Shown here piece by piece: positions 1 to 9,127 of a DNA stretch of 64,000 bases; within the stretch, counting starts at the first letter, position 1; each line of letters opens with the position of its first letter. The DNA comes from Aromatoleum toluclasticum ATCC 700605 (GTDB lineage Bacteria > Pseudomonadota > Gammaproteobacteria > Burkholderiales > Rhodocyclaceae), in assembly GCF_000378245.1 (NCBI RefSeq), contig NZ_KB899497.1, forward strand, positions 124,001 to 188,000. The letters are read 5' to 3'. The notes beneath the pieces are model-generated. The model made no database searches and had not been told where the DNA came from. It was given only the letters and a program-made list of their open reading frames with translations. The position numbers were made by a program, and so were the translations under genes.

Positions 1-137
1 GTCTGCGAGCGCCCGTAGGTGAGGTGGCCGGTATCGCCGCGGATGATCGTGACCATGCCGTAGTCGCCCAGCACTTGTCCGGTCTCGAAAAGGTTGACGA
101 TGCTCTCGGCGGTCTTCTTCTGCGTGGCGGTCAGCAT
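1..137 (-). CDS. Chitosanase-like (GH46-type) protein, N-terminal fragment
   Basis: Only the first 45 codons are inside the window; the gene runs off the left edge. It starts at an ATG preceded by AGGAG at good spacing. The visible protein opens with a helix containing ESIVNLFETG, then DYGMVTIIRGDTGHLTYGRSQ. The YG...GHLTYGRSQ pattern resembles the N-terminus of GH46 chitosanases and related bacterial peptidoglycan-associated proteins, where this region holds the catalytic Glu. That Glu cannot be checked here except for the E of FETG. No signal peptide is visible. The family assignment rests on a short motif and is tentative. Confidence 0.45.
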   Translation of the reverse strand, partial: MLTATQKKTAESIVNLFETGQVLGDYGMVTIIRGDTGHLTYGRSQ

Positions 138-220
138 GGGCTCGGCTCCTGTCGTGGGGAAACTCGTGAAGGATGTGGGGTGCTACTGCCCTGCATTGGC
201 TGCCGGAAGCGGCGCGGCGG

Positions 221-3200
221 TCAGCCGTCAGGGGCGCTACGGTCGTCGAAACAATCGATCAGCGCGATCACCAGGTCGCGCGATGCCGTGCGGAACTTGA
301 GGCCGGCGAGCGTGCGGTGTGCCGAGGCCTGATAGCCATGGTTATAGTCGGCCACGATCTGGCCCGCCAGCTTGTGGAAGTCCTTGTGCATGCGCGCGAG
401 ATGCGCGAGGCGGTCGGCGGGCAGCGCGTCGTTGCCCGCTATCCATTGGCCCAGCTCGCACAGGCTTACCGAAGCGGCTGCGGAATCCTCCAGCGCGTCG
501 GCGGCGGATCGTCCGCTGACGTAGGCGTTGAGCCGCTTGCGCCAGCTGAGGTGGGCTTCGATCGCCTGCTTCAGGTCCAGGCCGTGCCGCTTCCAGCCTT
601 CCCGTTCCAGGAACGCGGCCAGGTCGGGCGATCGTTCGCCGAGCAGCCGGCGCAGCCACGCGTCGATGTCGAGGTCGTCGCGGCGCAATGCGGTGAGCAG
701 GCGCGACTCTTCCGGGCCGAGATCGTCGGTCGAGGGCAGCAGGAAGTGCTTCTGCAGGATCGCCTCAAATTCCTCGGGCGGCAGCGGCTTGCCGATGAGG
801 TAGCCCTGCAGGAAGTCGCAGCCGAGCTCACGCAGGAAGGTCACCTGCTCGTCGGTCTCGACGCCTTCCGCGGTGACGTGCAGGCCCAGGCTGTGGGCCA
901 TGTTGATGATGGCCTCGACGAGGTGCGCGTCGTTGCGGTCATCCGGGCAGTCGTTGATGAAGCTGCGGTCGATCTTGACGATGTCGACGGGGAAGCGCTT
1001 GAGGTAGGACAGCGAGGAGAAACCGGTGCCGAAGTCGTCGAGCGCGTAGCCGATGCCCAGCGCCTTGATGTCGCGCATGCGCGCCTCCATCGATTCGCTG
1101 CCGCCCATCAGCACCGACTCGGTGATCTCGACCATGAGGCTGCCGCGGTCCATGCCGAATTCGGCCAGCACGCCGGCGATCAGGTCGGGCAGCCCGGCTT
1201 CGCGGAACTGCACGCCGGACATGTTAACCGCCAGCCGCAGCGTACCGTGTCCCCGTTCGCGCCATGCCCGGGACTGGCGCGCGGCCTCGCGCAGCGCCCA
1301 TTCGCCGATGCCGATGATGAGGCCGCTGTCCTCGGCCACGGGGATGAACTCCAGCGGCGACACGGGGCCGCGCACGGGGTGGGTCCACCGTATCAGCGCC
1401 TCTGCCCCGATCAGTTCGCCGCTGTCGGCATCGACGATGGGCTGGTAGTGCAGCGAGAAGGCCTGCCGTTCGAGTGCGGTGCGCAGGTCCGCTTCGAGCT
1501 TCATGCGCGCCAGCGCGTCGCTCTGCATGTCGCGGGCGTAGAACTGGAAGCGGTTCTTGCCGCCCTGCTTGGACTTGTACATCGCGATGTCGGCGTTGCG
1601 GAACAGCGTCTGCACATCCTCGCCGTCGTCCGGGTAGACGGTGATGCCGACGCTGCCCGACATGCGATGCTGGATGCCGCGCAGATGGAACGGATCGCGC
1701 AGCACGCTGACGATCTTTTCGGCGATCGCGTTCAGGTCGTCGGGCTCGGCGAGGTCGTTCACCACGATCGTGAACTCGTCGCCGCCGAAGCGCGCCACGG
1801 TGTCCTGCTCGCGCACGCAGAAGGTCAGGCGGCGTGCGACTTCGACCAGCAGTTCGTCGCCGGTGTCGTGCCCCAGCGTGTCGTTGATCCACTTGAAACC
1901 GTCGAGGTCGAGGAACAGCAGGCCGACGCGGGTGCGGTTGCGCCGCGCATGCGTCATCGTCTGGTCCAGGCGGTCCTGCAGCAGGCTGCGGTTGGCGAGT
2001 CCGGTCAGCGCGTCGAAGTTGGCCTGGCGCCAGATGGCCTCTTCCTGCTGCTTGCGCTGGGTGATGTCGTTGAACAGCGAGATGTAGCCGGTGACGGCGC
2101 CGCGGCCATCGTAGATGGCGGAGATCGTCTGCCACTGCGGGTAGATCTCGCCGTTCTTGCGCCGGTTCCAGATCTCGGACTCCCAGCGCCCCTGGTGCGT
2201 CAGCGAATCCCACATGTTGGCGTAATAGGTTTCGTCGTGGCGCCCGGAAGCGAGCAGCGACGGCCGGCGGCCCAGTACCTCCTCGGCAGCGTAGCCGGTG
2301 ATCGCGGTAAACGCCGGGTTGACCGCCGTGATCACCGCATTCGCGTCGGTGGTCATGATGCCCTGGCTCGACGCGCTGAACACCACCATCGCCTGCTTCA
2401 TGCGCGTTTCGATGCGCTTGCGCCCGGTGATGTCCTGCATGCTGAGCTGCAGCAGCGTGCGGTCGCGATGGCGGAAACTCATGCAGCGGATTTCAGCGTC
2501 CCATTCCTCGCCGTCGGGGCGGCGGTTGCGCCACTCGAACACGTTCACGCGCGTATCCAGGCAGCGCGCGAGCTGATCGTTGCCGGCTTCGCCCGAAGGA
2601 CGTCCGTCCGGCTGCTTCGCCGCGGACAGGCTGAGCGGGGACCGGCCGATCATGCTGCGCCGGTCCGGGTAGCCGCACAGCGCCACCGCCGCATCGTTGC
2701 AGTCGATGAAGCGCCGCGTGTCGGGGTCCAGGATCGCCTGCGCGATGTGCGAATGCTCGAACAGCGTCTTGTTGTAGGACTCGCTGTCGACCAGCGCCTG
2801 CATCGCCTCCTTCGGCGCCGAGACGTCGTTCATCACGCCGACGAATTGCTGCGGCTCGCCGCTGGCGGACAGGATGGGCGCGATGCGCAGGTCGCTCCAG
2901 TACAGTTCGCCGTTCTTGCTGCGGTTGAGGAGCTCGCCCTGCCAGCTTTCGCCCCGCAGGATCACCGTCCACAGGTCCTCGTACACCTCGCGCGGAGTCT
3001 CGCCCGAGCGGAACAGCGCAGGCGTCTGCCCCATGGCCTCGCGCGCCGGGTAGCCGGTGATGCGCGAGAACGCCGGGTTCGTGTATTCGATCTTCGCGGA
3101 GCGGTCGGTGACGATGATTCCCGAGGTGCTCGCATCGACCGCCGCCTGGTACAGCCGCAGCCGGTGTGCTGCGCGGCGGCGCTGTTCCAGCAGCACCCCG

Positions 3201-4264
3201 GCCAGCGCGATCAGCAGCATCGCGATGATCTCGACGTGCATGTGCACGAGCGTCGTCCATCCGAGTGCGGAACGGTCGACCACGTGGTACACCGTCCACG
3301 GCGCGTGGTTCAGGCGCACACCCGCCAGCAGCCAGCCCCCGTGCTCGCCGTAGCCGGTTTTCGAGACATCGACGAGCTGCCGAAGGCCGCCGGCGAGCTC
3401 GCGCGGCAGCGTGCGGTCGACGAGACTGACTTCGGAATCGTCCGGCTTCACGATCCCGGGGTCGGCAATGAGCTGGCCCTGCTCGTTGGCGACGAACATC
3501 CGGCCGATCTCCATGCCCGGACCGGCGAGGTAGCCATTCAGGGTCGCGAGCGTGATGTCGAGCGCGACGATGGCGCGGAAACGGCCCGTTTCGTCGTAAA
3601 CGGGAGCCGTCACCGAACTCATCATGCCCTTGCCGGCTTCGTCGACGTAGGCCTCGCTCCAGCGTATGCGGCGCTCCGGGTTGTCTTCCGGTGCGGCGCG
3701 CGTGACGACCGGATGCGTGAGCATCTCGTCGTGCCACGACAGGTATTTCCACTGAGCATCGAGCGGGTAGATGCTGACGAAGCCCGAGCGCGACGTGTAA
3801 TACACCCAGGCCGCCTGCGGAACGTTCTCGCGCACGCGCTGGAACACCGGGATCAGGTGCAGCGCCACCTTGATCTCGCGTTCCATCGGCGCGGGAAAGG
3901 CTGTTGGGTCGCCGCGCCCGAAGACATAGGCGCCCTGGCCGGGCGGCACGTCATCGGGGAGGTGCGTCGTCGCGAACAGACCCGGCTCGGGGAACACCGC
4001 GAACGCCTTGCGCATCGGGTTGTATCCATGGACGACCTCGTCGCGCAGCGCACGTTCCGCCTCCACGCGCAGGATCGCGACGTGGTCCGTGGCGGATTTC
4101 GCCGTGGCGTCGAGCGCACTGCCCATCGCCTGCAGGTTCTCGCCGGAAAGGCGCAGCGCCGCAGCGACGCGGAAGGACCACAGTTCGTAGAAGCCGAAGC
4201 CCGCCAGCCCGATCACTGCGGCGTACGCGATGAGCACGACCCGGTTGAGCTGCGGAGCTTTCAC
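221..4264 (-). CDS. Membrane sensor GGDEF-EAL protein with C-terminal CZB zinc-binding domain
   Basis: A 1347-residue c-di-GMP enzyme, started at GTG with AGGTGG upstream. Order: membrane segment (about 8-28), large periplasmic dCache-type sensor (about 35-335), second membrane segment (about 343-359), three PAS domains (about 370-485, 490-615, 625-738), GGDEF (745-910), EAL (925-1170) and a C-terminal domain (about 1230-1330). The GGDEF signature is intact at 827-831 with an inhibitory I-site RxxD at 818-821. The EAL motif is at 955-957 and DDFGTG at 1076, so both cyclase and phosphodiesterase activity are possible. H1238, C1269, H1293 and H1297 match the His-Cys-His-x3-His zinc site of CZB domains such as that of E. 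coli DgcZ. Inferred role: tuning c-di-GMP to a periplasmic ligand and to zinc. It is convergent with nothing; the next gene downstream is the chitosanase-like one. Confidence 0.93.
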   Translation of the reverse strand: MKAPQLNRVVLIAYAAVIGLAGFGFYELWSFRVAAALRLSGENLQAMGSALDATAKSATDHVAILRVEAERALRDEVVHGYNPMRKAFAVFPEPGLFATTHLPDDVPPGQGAYVFGRGDPTAFPAPMEREIKVALHLIPVFQRVRENVPQAAWVYYTSRSGFVSIYPLDAQWKYLSWHDEMLTHPVVTRAAPEDNPERRIRWSEAYVDEAGKGMMSSVTAPVYDETGRFRAIVALDITLATLNGYLAGPGMEIGRMFVANEQGQLIADPGIVKPDDSEVSLVDRTLPRELAGGLRQLVDVSKTGYGEHGGWLLAGVRLNHAPWTVYHVVDRSALGWTTLVHMHVEIIAMLLIALAGVLLEQRRRAAHRLRLYQAAVDASTSGIIVTDRSAKIEYTNPAFSRITGYPAREAMGQTPALFRSGETPREVYEDLWTVILRGESWQGELLNRSKNGELYWSDLRIAPILSASGEPQQFVGVMNDVSAPKEAMQALVDSESYNKTLFEHSHIAQAILDPDTRRFIDCNDAAVALCGYPDRRSMIGRSPLSLSAAKQPDGRPSGEAGNDQLARCLDTRVNVFEWRNRRPDGEEWDAEIRCMSFRHRDRTLLQLSMQDITGRKRIETRMKQAMVVFSASSQGIMTTDANAVITAVNPAFTAITGYAAEEVLGRRPSLLASGRHDETYYANMWDSLTHQGRWESEIWNRRKNGEIYPQWQTISAIYDGRGAVTGYISLFNDITQRKQQEEAIWRQANFDALTGLANRSLLQDRLDQTMTHARRNRTRVGLLFLDLDGFKWINDTLGHDTGDELLVEVARRLTFCVREQDTVARFGGDEFTIVVNDLAEPDDLNAIAEKIVSVLRDPFHLRGIQHRMSGSVGITVYPDDGEDVQTLFRNADIAMYKSKQGGKNRFQFYARDMQSDALARMKLEADLRTALERQAFSLHYQPIVDADSGELIGAEALIRWTHPVRGPVSPLEFIPVAEDSGLIIGIGEWALREAARQSRAWRERGHGTLRLAVNMSGVQFREAGLPDLIAGVLAEFGMDRGSLMVEITESVLMGGSESMEARMRDIKALGIGYALDDFGTGFSSLSYLKRFPVDIVKIDRSFINDCPDDRNDAHLVEAIINMAHSLGLHVTAEGVETDEQVTFLRELGCDFLQGYLIGKPLPPEEFEAILQKHFLLPSTDDLGPEESRLLTALRRDDLDIDAWLRRLLGERSPDLAAFLEREGWKRHGLDLKQAIEAHLSWRKRLNAYVSGRSAADALEDSAAASVSLCELGQWIAGNDALPADRLAHLARMHKDFHKLAGQIVADYNHGYQASAHRTLAGLKFRTASRDLVIALIDCFDDRSAPDG

Positions 4265-4398
4265 ACGCCACCTGATTCGCTGGGGGACCGACCGATCTCG
4301 TCAAATCTAACGTATTAAGGCGACCGAGAGATGTAGAAATGCCGATCGGGCACCCAATTTTTTACGGAACGGGGGCTGCCGGCCGCAACGGGCGGCGA

Positions 4399-4821
4399 TC
4401 AGCGCGACAGACCGGCGTTGTCGATCGTGCGCTCGACGATGCGGCGCAGCAGGGCGCGTGCGAATTCGCCGGCGGGCGATTGCAGCGCGGGCGGGCGCAG
4501 GGCCAGGAACACCGTGCGCGGCCGGCCGGGCAGCGTGTACAGCGCCACCGTCATCGGGCACAGCGCGATGTTGCGGACGTCCTCGCCGATCATGCGGCCC
4601 GAGACCTGTGCGCTGCAGAAGGAAAAAATCTCCGCCTCGCCGTAGAAATCCGCCCGGTGGCCCAGATCCGGCGCGGTGCGCGCCAGCATGTCGCCGAACG
4701 GACTCACCGCCGGCGGCGCCAGCCCCTCGTCGACGAAGGCATCGAGCAGCGCCGCGCGGGCGTCCGCATAGGCGAGCGCTTGCAGTTCGCGCACGACGAT
4801 GTCGTCCGCAGCCCGTGCCAC
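4399..4821 (-). CDS. DUF302-like exported protein, start uncertain
   Basis: The 140-residue frame from a GTG at 4821 contains EIFSFCSAQVSGRMI, NIALCPMTVALYTLPG and VFLALRP, the pattern of DUF302 proteins, whose function is not established. The same frame stays open upstream and encodes a convincing signal peptide (RLVRAGLVFFVTALLLAGAV, cut before AADD). I find no ATG, GTG or TTG in frame ahead of it. Candidate unusual starts are ATT or CTG overlapping the TonB-receptor stop codon at 4938-4940. The GTG at 4821 would delete the signal. The gene lies directly downstream of the receptor and is probably cotranscribed. A sequencing indel in the short upstream stretch is possible. Confidence 0.6.
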   Translation of the reverse strand: MARAADDIVVRELQALAYADARAALLDAFVDEGLAPPAVSPFGDMLARTAPDLGHRADFYGEAEIFSFCSAQVSGRMIGEDVRNIALCPMTVALYTLPGRPRTVFLALRPPALQSPAGEFARALLRRIVERTIDNAGLSR

Positions 4822-4937
4822 GGCGCCTGCCAGGAGCAGGGCCGTGACGAAAAAAACGAGCCCCGCCCGGACGAGCCGGGCAGGGCGGAAGCGCTCGCAG
4901 CGAAGGAGGACGCCGCGAAGGAGGAGTGCGGTGCCGG

Positions 4938-7139
4938 TCAGAATCGGTAGCTCGTCTTGATGCCCGCGTACACGCTGCGGGTGGGGCCGGGTTCATAGAA
5001 ACGGTCGTTGCCGTCGCCGACGATCACCGAGGCGACGTGTTCCTTGTCGAACAGGTTATCCACGCGGACCATCTGCTGGAAGGTCCAGTGCCCCGAACGC
5101 TGCTCGGCGGTCAGGCGCAGGTTCGCCAGCGTGTAGGCCGGTGCGGCGTGTTTGGTGTTCGTGTCTTCGACGTAGACCTTGCCGCGGTGCAGGACTTCCA
5201 GCGCGGTTGCCAGGCCTTCACGCGGCTTCCATTCCAGCTCGGCGTAGGCCGACAGCGCGGGGATGCCGGGGATGCGCTTGCCGTCCTCGACAGTCTTCGC
5301 GGTCGCGCCGGTGCCCGTGACGAAGGCTTCGTCGTAGATCGCGTGCAGGCGCGTCACCGACAGCTTTCCGCGCCAGTTGCGCGAGAACTCCGTGTCGGCC
5401 GCGAGCTCGATGCCCTGGCGCAGCGTCGATCCGGCATTCTTGAACACCGTGCGCCCGCCGGCTGCCGAATCGACGACCAGCTCGTCCTTGGTACGAATCT
5501 CGAACACCGCGACGTTCATGCGCGTGTTCTCTCCGACGAAGGCTTTCGCACCGAGTTCGTACTGCTTGCTGGTGGCGGGTTTCAGTCCGAAATTGAAACC
5601 GTCGGTGGGGCCGGTGCCGGAATAAGACAGTTCCGTCAGCGTCGGCGTCTCGAAGCCGCGCGCGGCGCTCGCGTACAGGTTCACGACGGGGCTCAACTGG
5701 TAGACGATGCCCAGCGCCGGGGTCGTCTTGCGGTAGCGGATGTCGCCGCTGTCGTCCGGGTTGCCCGCCACGATGTACTTGTCGTCCACCTCGAACTTCA
5801 CGTCGCTGTGGCGCAGGCCGGCCTGCAGCGTCCACTTTTCGAGTTTCCAGCTTGCCTGCACATACGGGTCCAGGCTGGTCACGGTGTCGGTTTCGTCGCG
5901 GCGCAGCGCGCCCTTGACGCCGAAAACGTTGGGACTGCTGGCAAGGAAATTCTGATAGCCCTTGCGTGCGTCCTCCGAGCGGTCGTAGTCGACGCCGCCC
6001 GTGAGCGTTAGTTCGCCCGGGCCGGCCGCAAGCGTATGAGTCCAGCGTGCGCCGAGGCCGTGGAAGTCGCGGTCGAAATCGATCACGCCGCCTGAATGGC
6101 GCGCCGCCAGCTGCGGCCCGCGGGGAATCGCCTGGTACTGGATCACGCTGCGCTCGCCCGCATAGGCGGAGAGCTGTAGCCGCCCCGCGCCGAAGCGACG
6201 CTCGTACGTCGCGCCGCCCTGGCGGTGGTCGATGCTCTTGCGCGTGTCGAACCGTTCCGCGACCGTGCGCTTGGGCGTCTGCGTGTCGTTCTGGTCGATT
6301 TCGCCGTCGCGCGGATCGTCCTTGAACGTCTCCCACTTGATCCCCAGCGGATCGTCCGTATCGTCCTGCCGCAGCGCGTTCGCCACCAGCGTCAGCTTGC
6401 TGTCCTGATCGGGCCGGAACAGCAGTTTGCCGAAGAGCTGGTCGCGCGTCGCGGCGCTGTGATCGCGGTAACCGTCGGTATCGAAGCGTGATGCATCCAC
6501 GACATAGCCGACGCCGTTCTGCTCGCCTTCCGCGCCGATGTCGACCTTGCTCGTGCCCCACGAGCCGCCCATCACCCCGCCGCGCACCATCGGCGCCCCC
6601 TTCGGGTCGCGCGAGAACAGTTGGATCACGCCCCCGGCATGGTTGCCATACACGGTGGAGAAGGGCCCGCGCATCACCTCGATGCGCTCGGCCGTGTCGA
6701 GGTTGAAAGTCGCCGCCTGGCCCTGACCGTCCGGCGTGCTGGCGGGAATGCCATCGGCGATCAGCTTCACGCCGCGCACGCCGAAAGCCGCCCGGCTGCC
6801 AAAGCCGCGCACGGAAATCTGCAGATCCTGCGCGTAGTTCTGGCGGTTCTGCACCACCAGCCCCGGCACCCCCGCGAGCGCTTCGGACGCATTCACGCCG
6901 AGATTGCCCGCCTGCACCGCCTGCATGTCGACGGAATCGACCGAGAAGGGCAGGTCGAAGCTTGCGGCCTCGACGCGGCTGCCCGTCACGACCACCGGGT
7001 TCAGGGTCGGGGTCGGCTCCGCGGCAAGCGCGTGGGACGCCCCCACACAGGCGAGCAAGGCCAGCGGAAGGGGACGAAGACGGGGTCGAAGGCGGGTACG
7101 CAGGGAGGGTGCGCGCGAGCTGGGGGTGGAAGCGAACAT
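4938..7139 (-). CDS. TonB-dependent outer-membrane receptor
   Basis: A 733-residue protein, normal for the family. It has a signal peptide ending near ASHALAAEP, a TonB-box-like stretch NPVVVTGSRV, a plug domain (about 50-170) with ALAGVPGLVVQNR, DLQISVRGFGSRAAFGVRG and RIEVMRGPFSTVYGNHAGG, then a long beta-barrel ending in aromatic YRF. It takes up a ligand through the outer membrane using TonB-ExbB-ExbD. The plug resembles YncD/iron-complex receptors, but the substrate cannot be read from sequence. The leader contains a strong hairpin (7156-7191) just upstream of the start. The DUF302 gene overlaps or abuts the 3' end, suggesting an operon. I see no convincing Fur box. Confidence 0.92.
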   Translation of the reverse strand: MFASTPSSRAPSLRTRLRPRLRPLPLALLACVGASHALAAEPTPTLNPVVVTGSRVEAASFDLPFSVDSVDMQAVQAGNLGVNASEALAGVPGLVVQNRQNYAQDLQISVRGFGSRAAFGVRGVKLIADGIPASTPDGQGQAATFNLDTAERIEVMRGPFSTVYGNHAGGVIQLFSRDPKGAPMVRGGVMGGSWGTSKVDIGAEGEQNGVGYVVDASRFDTDGYRDHSAATRDQLFGKLLFRPDQDSKLTLVANALRQDDTDDPLGIKWETFKDDPRDGEIDQNDTQTPKRTVAERFDTRKSIDHRQGGATYERRFGAGRLQLSAYAGERSVIQYQAIPRGPQLAARHSGGVIDFDRDFHGLGARWTHTLAAGPGELTLTGGVDYDRSEDARKGYQNFLASSPNVFGVKGALRRDETDTVTSLDPYVQASWKLEKWTLQAGLRHSDVKFEVDDKYIVAGNPDDSGDIRYRKTTPALGIVYQLSPVVNLYASAARGFETPTLTELSYSGTGPTDGFNFGLKPATSKQYELGAKAFVGENTRMNVAVFEIRTKDELVVDSAAGGRTVFKNAGSTLRQGIELAADTEFSRNWRGKLSVTRLHAIYDEAFVTGTGATAKTVEDGKRIPGIPALSAYAELEWKPREGLATALEVLHRGKVYVEDTNTKHAAPAYTLANLRLTAEQRSGHWTFQQMVRVDNLFDKEHVASVIVGDGNDRFYEPGPTRSVYAGIKTSYRF

Positions 7140-7155
7140 GATTCCGGATCCTGTC

Positions 7156-7191
7156 AGTTGGAGTACGCCGCGTCTGGCGTTTGTACCAACT
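7156..7191 (-). promoter_or_regulatory. Hairpin in the leader of the TonB receptor mRNA
   Basis: Outer arms AGTTGG and CCAACT are perfectly complementary, and inner arms ACGCC and GGCGT extend the stem. It begins 17 nt upstream of the receptor ATG and is flanked by two GGATCC copies. It could control translation or stability of the receptor mRNA. No known riboswitch class is recognised. Confidence 0.45.
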
Positions 7192-7287
7192 TTAAGGATC
7201 CGCGCACAGTCCCGCGTCCATAAGTCCGCGGAATCGCCCTACAGAAAATCATGAGATCGCCCACGCAGACCGCCGCCCCGCGCCGTT

Positions 7288-7617
7288 TCAGCCGTGCCAG
7301 ATCACCAGATACTTCTGCCGCCAGCGCAACGAGCGCCACCACCGCTCCCCGGCCTCGTAAAGCGCAACCCCATCGGACGACAAGGTGTAATAGTGCGCCC
7401 GCGGCCCCTCCTTCGCGCACGGCACGATGTAGCCGTTGCGTTCGAGAAAGCCGAAGTAATGCACCGCCATCGGCGCGCCTTCGAGATGCGTGAGGCAGGA
7501 GAGATCCCACAGGTGTATGAACGGATGCCCCGCATGCATGGACCGCAGCATCTGCAGCACATGCCAGCGATGCGGCAGCCGTTCGCGGCGAGGGGCGTCA
7601 TCGGCACGCGGAAGCAT
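7288..7617 (-). CDS. Small winged-helix DNA-binding protein
   Basis: 109 residues from an ATG preceded by GGAGAG; an upstream in-frame ATG at 7677 lacks a ribosome-binding site. The sequence runs helix (RWHVLQMLRSM), turn, helix (LSCLTHLEGAPMAVHYFGFLE) and then a wing-like hairpin (IVPCAKEGPRAHYYTLSSDG), as in MarR/PadR-type winged helices. The C-terminus is rich in W and R. It is transcribed toward the TonB receptor gene, whose leader begins about 100 bp away, so it may regulate that gene; this is position-based inference. Confidence 0.6.
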   Translation of the reverse strand: MLPRADDAPRRERLPHRWHVLQMLRSMHAGHPFIHLWDLSCLTHLEGAPMAVHYFGFLERNGYIVPCAKEGPRAHYYTLSSDGVALYEAGERWWRSLRWRQKYLVIWHG

Positions 7618-7763
7618 CACGCTCTCCAGGGTCTGCGTTTCCAGGGCAAGCCCGACAAGGCATCCCGCTCGTTCCATACGCCAGGGTCGGCGGAGCGGCA
7701 GCCAGCCGCGAACCGCGCGCAGCCAGCGAGGCCTTGCCTCGGCCCGGTGCGAGCGAAGGCGGG

Positions 7764-7811
7764 CGAGCCTTCATCCCGTTCGCTTGCGCGGCCGATACTT
7801 GATTTATAGCC
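7764..7811. repeat. 48-bp dispersed repeat, copy A
   Basis: Aligns without gaps to 10534-10581, 36 of 48 positions identical, with an identical CGCTTGCG core. Read on the minus strand it would encode AINQVSAAQANGMKA, against ALNQVSSTQAKELKA in copy B. This copy lies between the winged-helix gene and cytochrome b561. Confidence 0.6.
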
Positions 7812-7935
7812 TGCCGGATGACGTTCCGCAGGGCGCGCGGGAGCTTTGCGCGGGCGGGCAGTGTCGAACCGCGGTGGCGCTCCTGCCGGGCGCGCATGCC
7901 GGTCCCGTCCGGCCTGCTTGAGGACATCGCGAGCG

Positions 7936-8562
7936 ATGACACGTTTCGCCAACACCACGCATGGCTACGGCATCGTGGCCATGGCCCTGCACTGGGCGAT
8001 GGCCGGCCTGCTTGCCGGTCTCGTCGTGCTCGGCCTCTACATGGCGCAACTTCCCGACGTCGGCTTCGACAAGACGAAAATCCGCCTGGTCCTACTGCAC
8101 AAGGAACTCGGCGTCCTCGCGCTGGGGCTCGCGGCGCTGCGGCTCGCGTGGCGGATCGGCAACCGGCTGCCGCGGCTCGTCGCGGGGCTGCCCGAATGGC
8201 AGCAGGTCGCGGCGCGATTCGTGCACCTGTGCCTGTACGCGCTGATGTTCGCGCAGCCGATCACGGGCTGGGTGATGTCGTCCGCGGCGGCGATCCCGGT
8301 GTCGTTCTTCGGCCTGTTCTACCTGCCCGACCTGGTCCGCTACGACGAATACCTGTTCCGCTTCCTGCTGGAGCTCCACCGCTGGCTGGGGTACGCGCTC
8401 GCGCTGCTGGTCGGCGTGCATGTCGGCGCGGCGCTCGAGCATCATTTCCTGCTCCGCGACGAGACGCTGCGCAAAATGCTTCCGGCATCGGTCCGGGCCG
8501 AGGGCGTCAGGTCGCGTGGGCGTGGACGAATTCCGCCACTTCCTTCAGCGCCTTCGCGATAG
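7936..8562 (+). CDS. Cytochrome b561
   Basis: 208 residues from ATG 7936, chosen because MTRFANTTHGYGIVAMALHW is the usual start of the family; upstream in-frame codons are not conserved in type. Four membrane helices are visible (about 12-36, 50-70, 92-115 and 140-165). Histidines in ALHW, LLHKELG, ELHRWLGY and HVGAALEHHF match the helix-borne ligands of a di-heme b561. The protein probably passes electrons from quinol or a reductant to a periplasmic acceptor. The last 56 bp overlap the 3' end of the convergent lipoprotein gene, so the C-terminal tail after LRDETLRKML is poorly conserved in character. Confidence 0.9.
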   Translation: MTRFANTTHGYGIVAMALHWAMAGLLAGLVVLGLYMAQLPDVGFDKTKIRLVLLHKELGVLALGLAALRLAWRIGNRLPRLVAGLPEWQQVAARFVHLCLYALMFAQPITGWVMSSAAAIPVSFFGLFYLPDLVRYDEYLFRFLLELHRWLGYALALLVGVHVGAALEHHFLLRDETLRKMLPASVRAEGVRSRGRGRIPPLPSAPSR

Positions 8563-9127
8563 CCGCATTCGCCGCCACCGCTCCGCCGTGCGGCGTCCTC
8601 TCCGGCAGCGGTTCGCGCAGCTCGACCTCCCGGGTGGCGACGACCGCGGTGTCCCCGGCCGCCATCAGCGCGACGCGGAGCACCAGGTGGAAGGCTGGCG
8701 GCTCGATCGTGAAATCCTGTTCGAGCGCCATGATCTCGGTGCGCAGCGCGTAGCCGACGCGCCCCGCGAAGGGCGGCGTCACCACCGCGCCGACATAGCC
8801 CGATTTGTCCAGTGCCCGCACCAGCAGCCCCTTGATCATCTGCGGCGGCCGCGCCGCCCATTCGGTGCGGCTGAAGTAGGCGATCTGCGGGGGGCGGACC
8901 ACGTAGGCCATCAGCGTCGTGTCGTAGACCGCGCTCGCTTCGGGTGGGAATACCAGCAGCGTCGCGGCGCGCCGCGGACGGGCGGGAAAGTCGGCCGGGA
9001 TCGCGGTCAGCACCTCCTTGTCGGGCTCGACGCCGGGCGGGGCGAGCAGTGCGCAACCGCTCGAGATCACGGCAATGAGCGTGGCAGCCAGCACCGTGCA
9101 GCGCGCGGCGACCCGCCCGCCCGTCAT
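8507..9127 (-). CDS. PqiC-like ABC transport auxiliary lipoprotein
   Basis: 206 residues with a type II signal peptide and lipobox (VISSGC), so probably an outer- or inner-membrane-anchored periplasmic lipoprotein. The body, with ILVFPP-like and FSRTEWAARPPQMIKGLLVRAL segments, matches the ABC-type transport auxiliary family (PqiC/LetC-related), which partners MCE proteins in envelope lipid transport. Its ATG overlaps the stop of the upstream MCE gene (ATGA), indicating translational coupling. The usual permease and ATPase genes are absent from the neighbourhood. Confidence 0.85.
   Translation of the reverse strand: MTGGRVAARCTVLAATLIAVISSGCALLAPPGVEPDKEVLTAIPADFPARPRRAATLLVFPPEASAVYDTTLMAYVVRPPQIAYFSRTEWAARPPQMIKGLLVRALDKSGYVGAVVTPPFAGRVGYALRTEIMALEQDFTIEPPAFHLVLRVALMAAGDTAVVATREVELREPLPERTPHGGAVAANAAIAKALKEVAEFVHAHAT

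Noticed and set aside
173-4318. A 1381-codon open frame on the plus strand
   Set aside because: It is the antisense shadow of the GGDEF-EAL gene, whose domains are unmistakable; long antisense frames are expected at this G+C.
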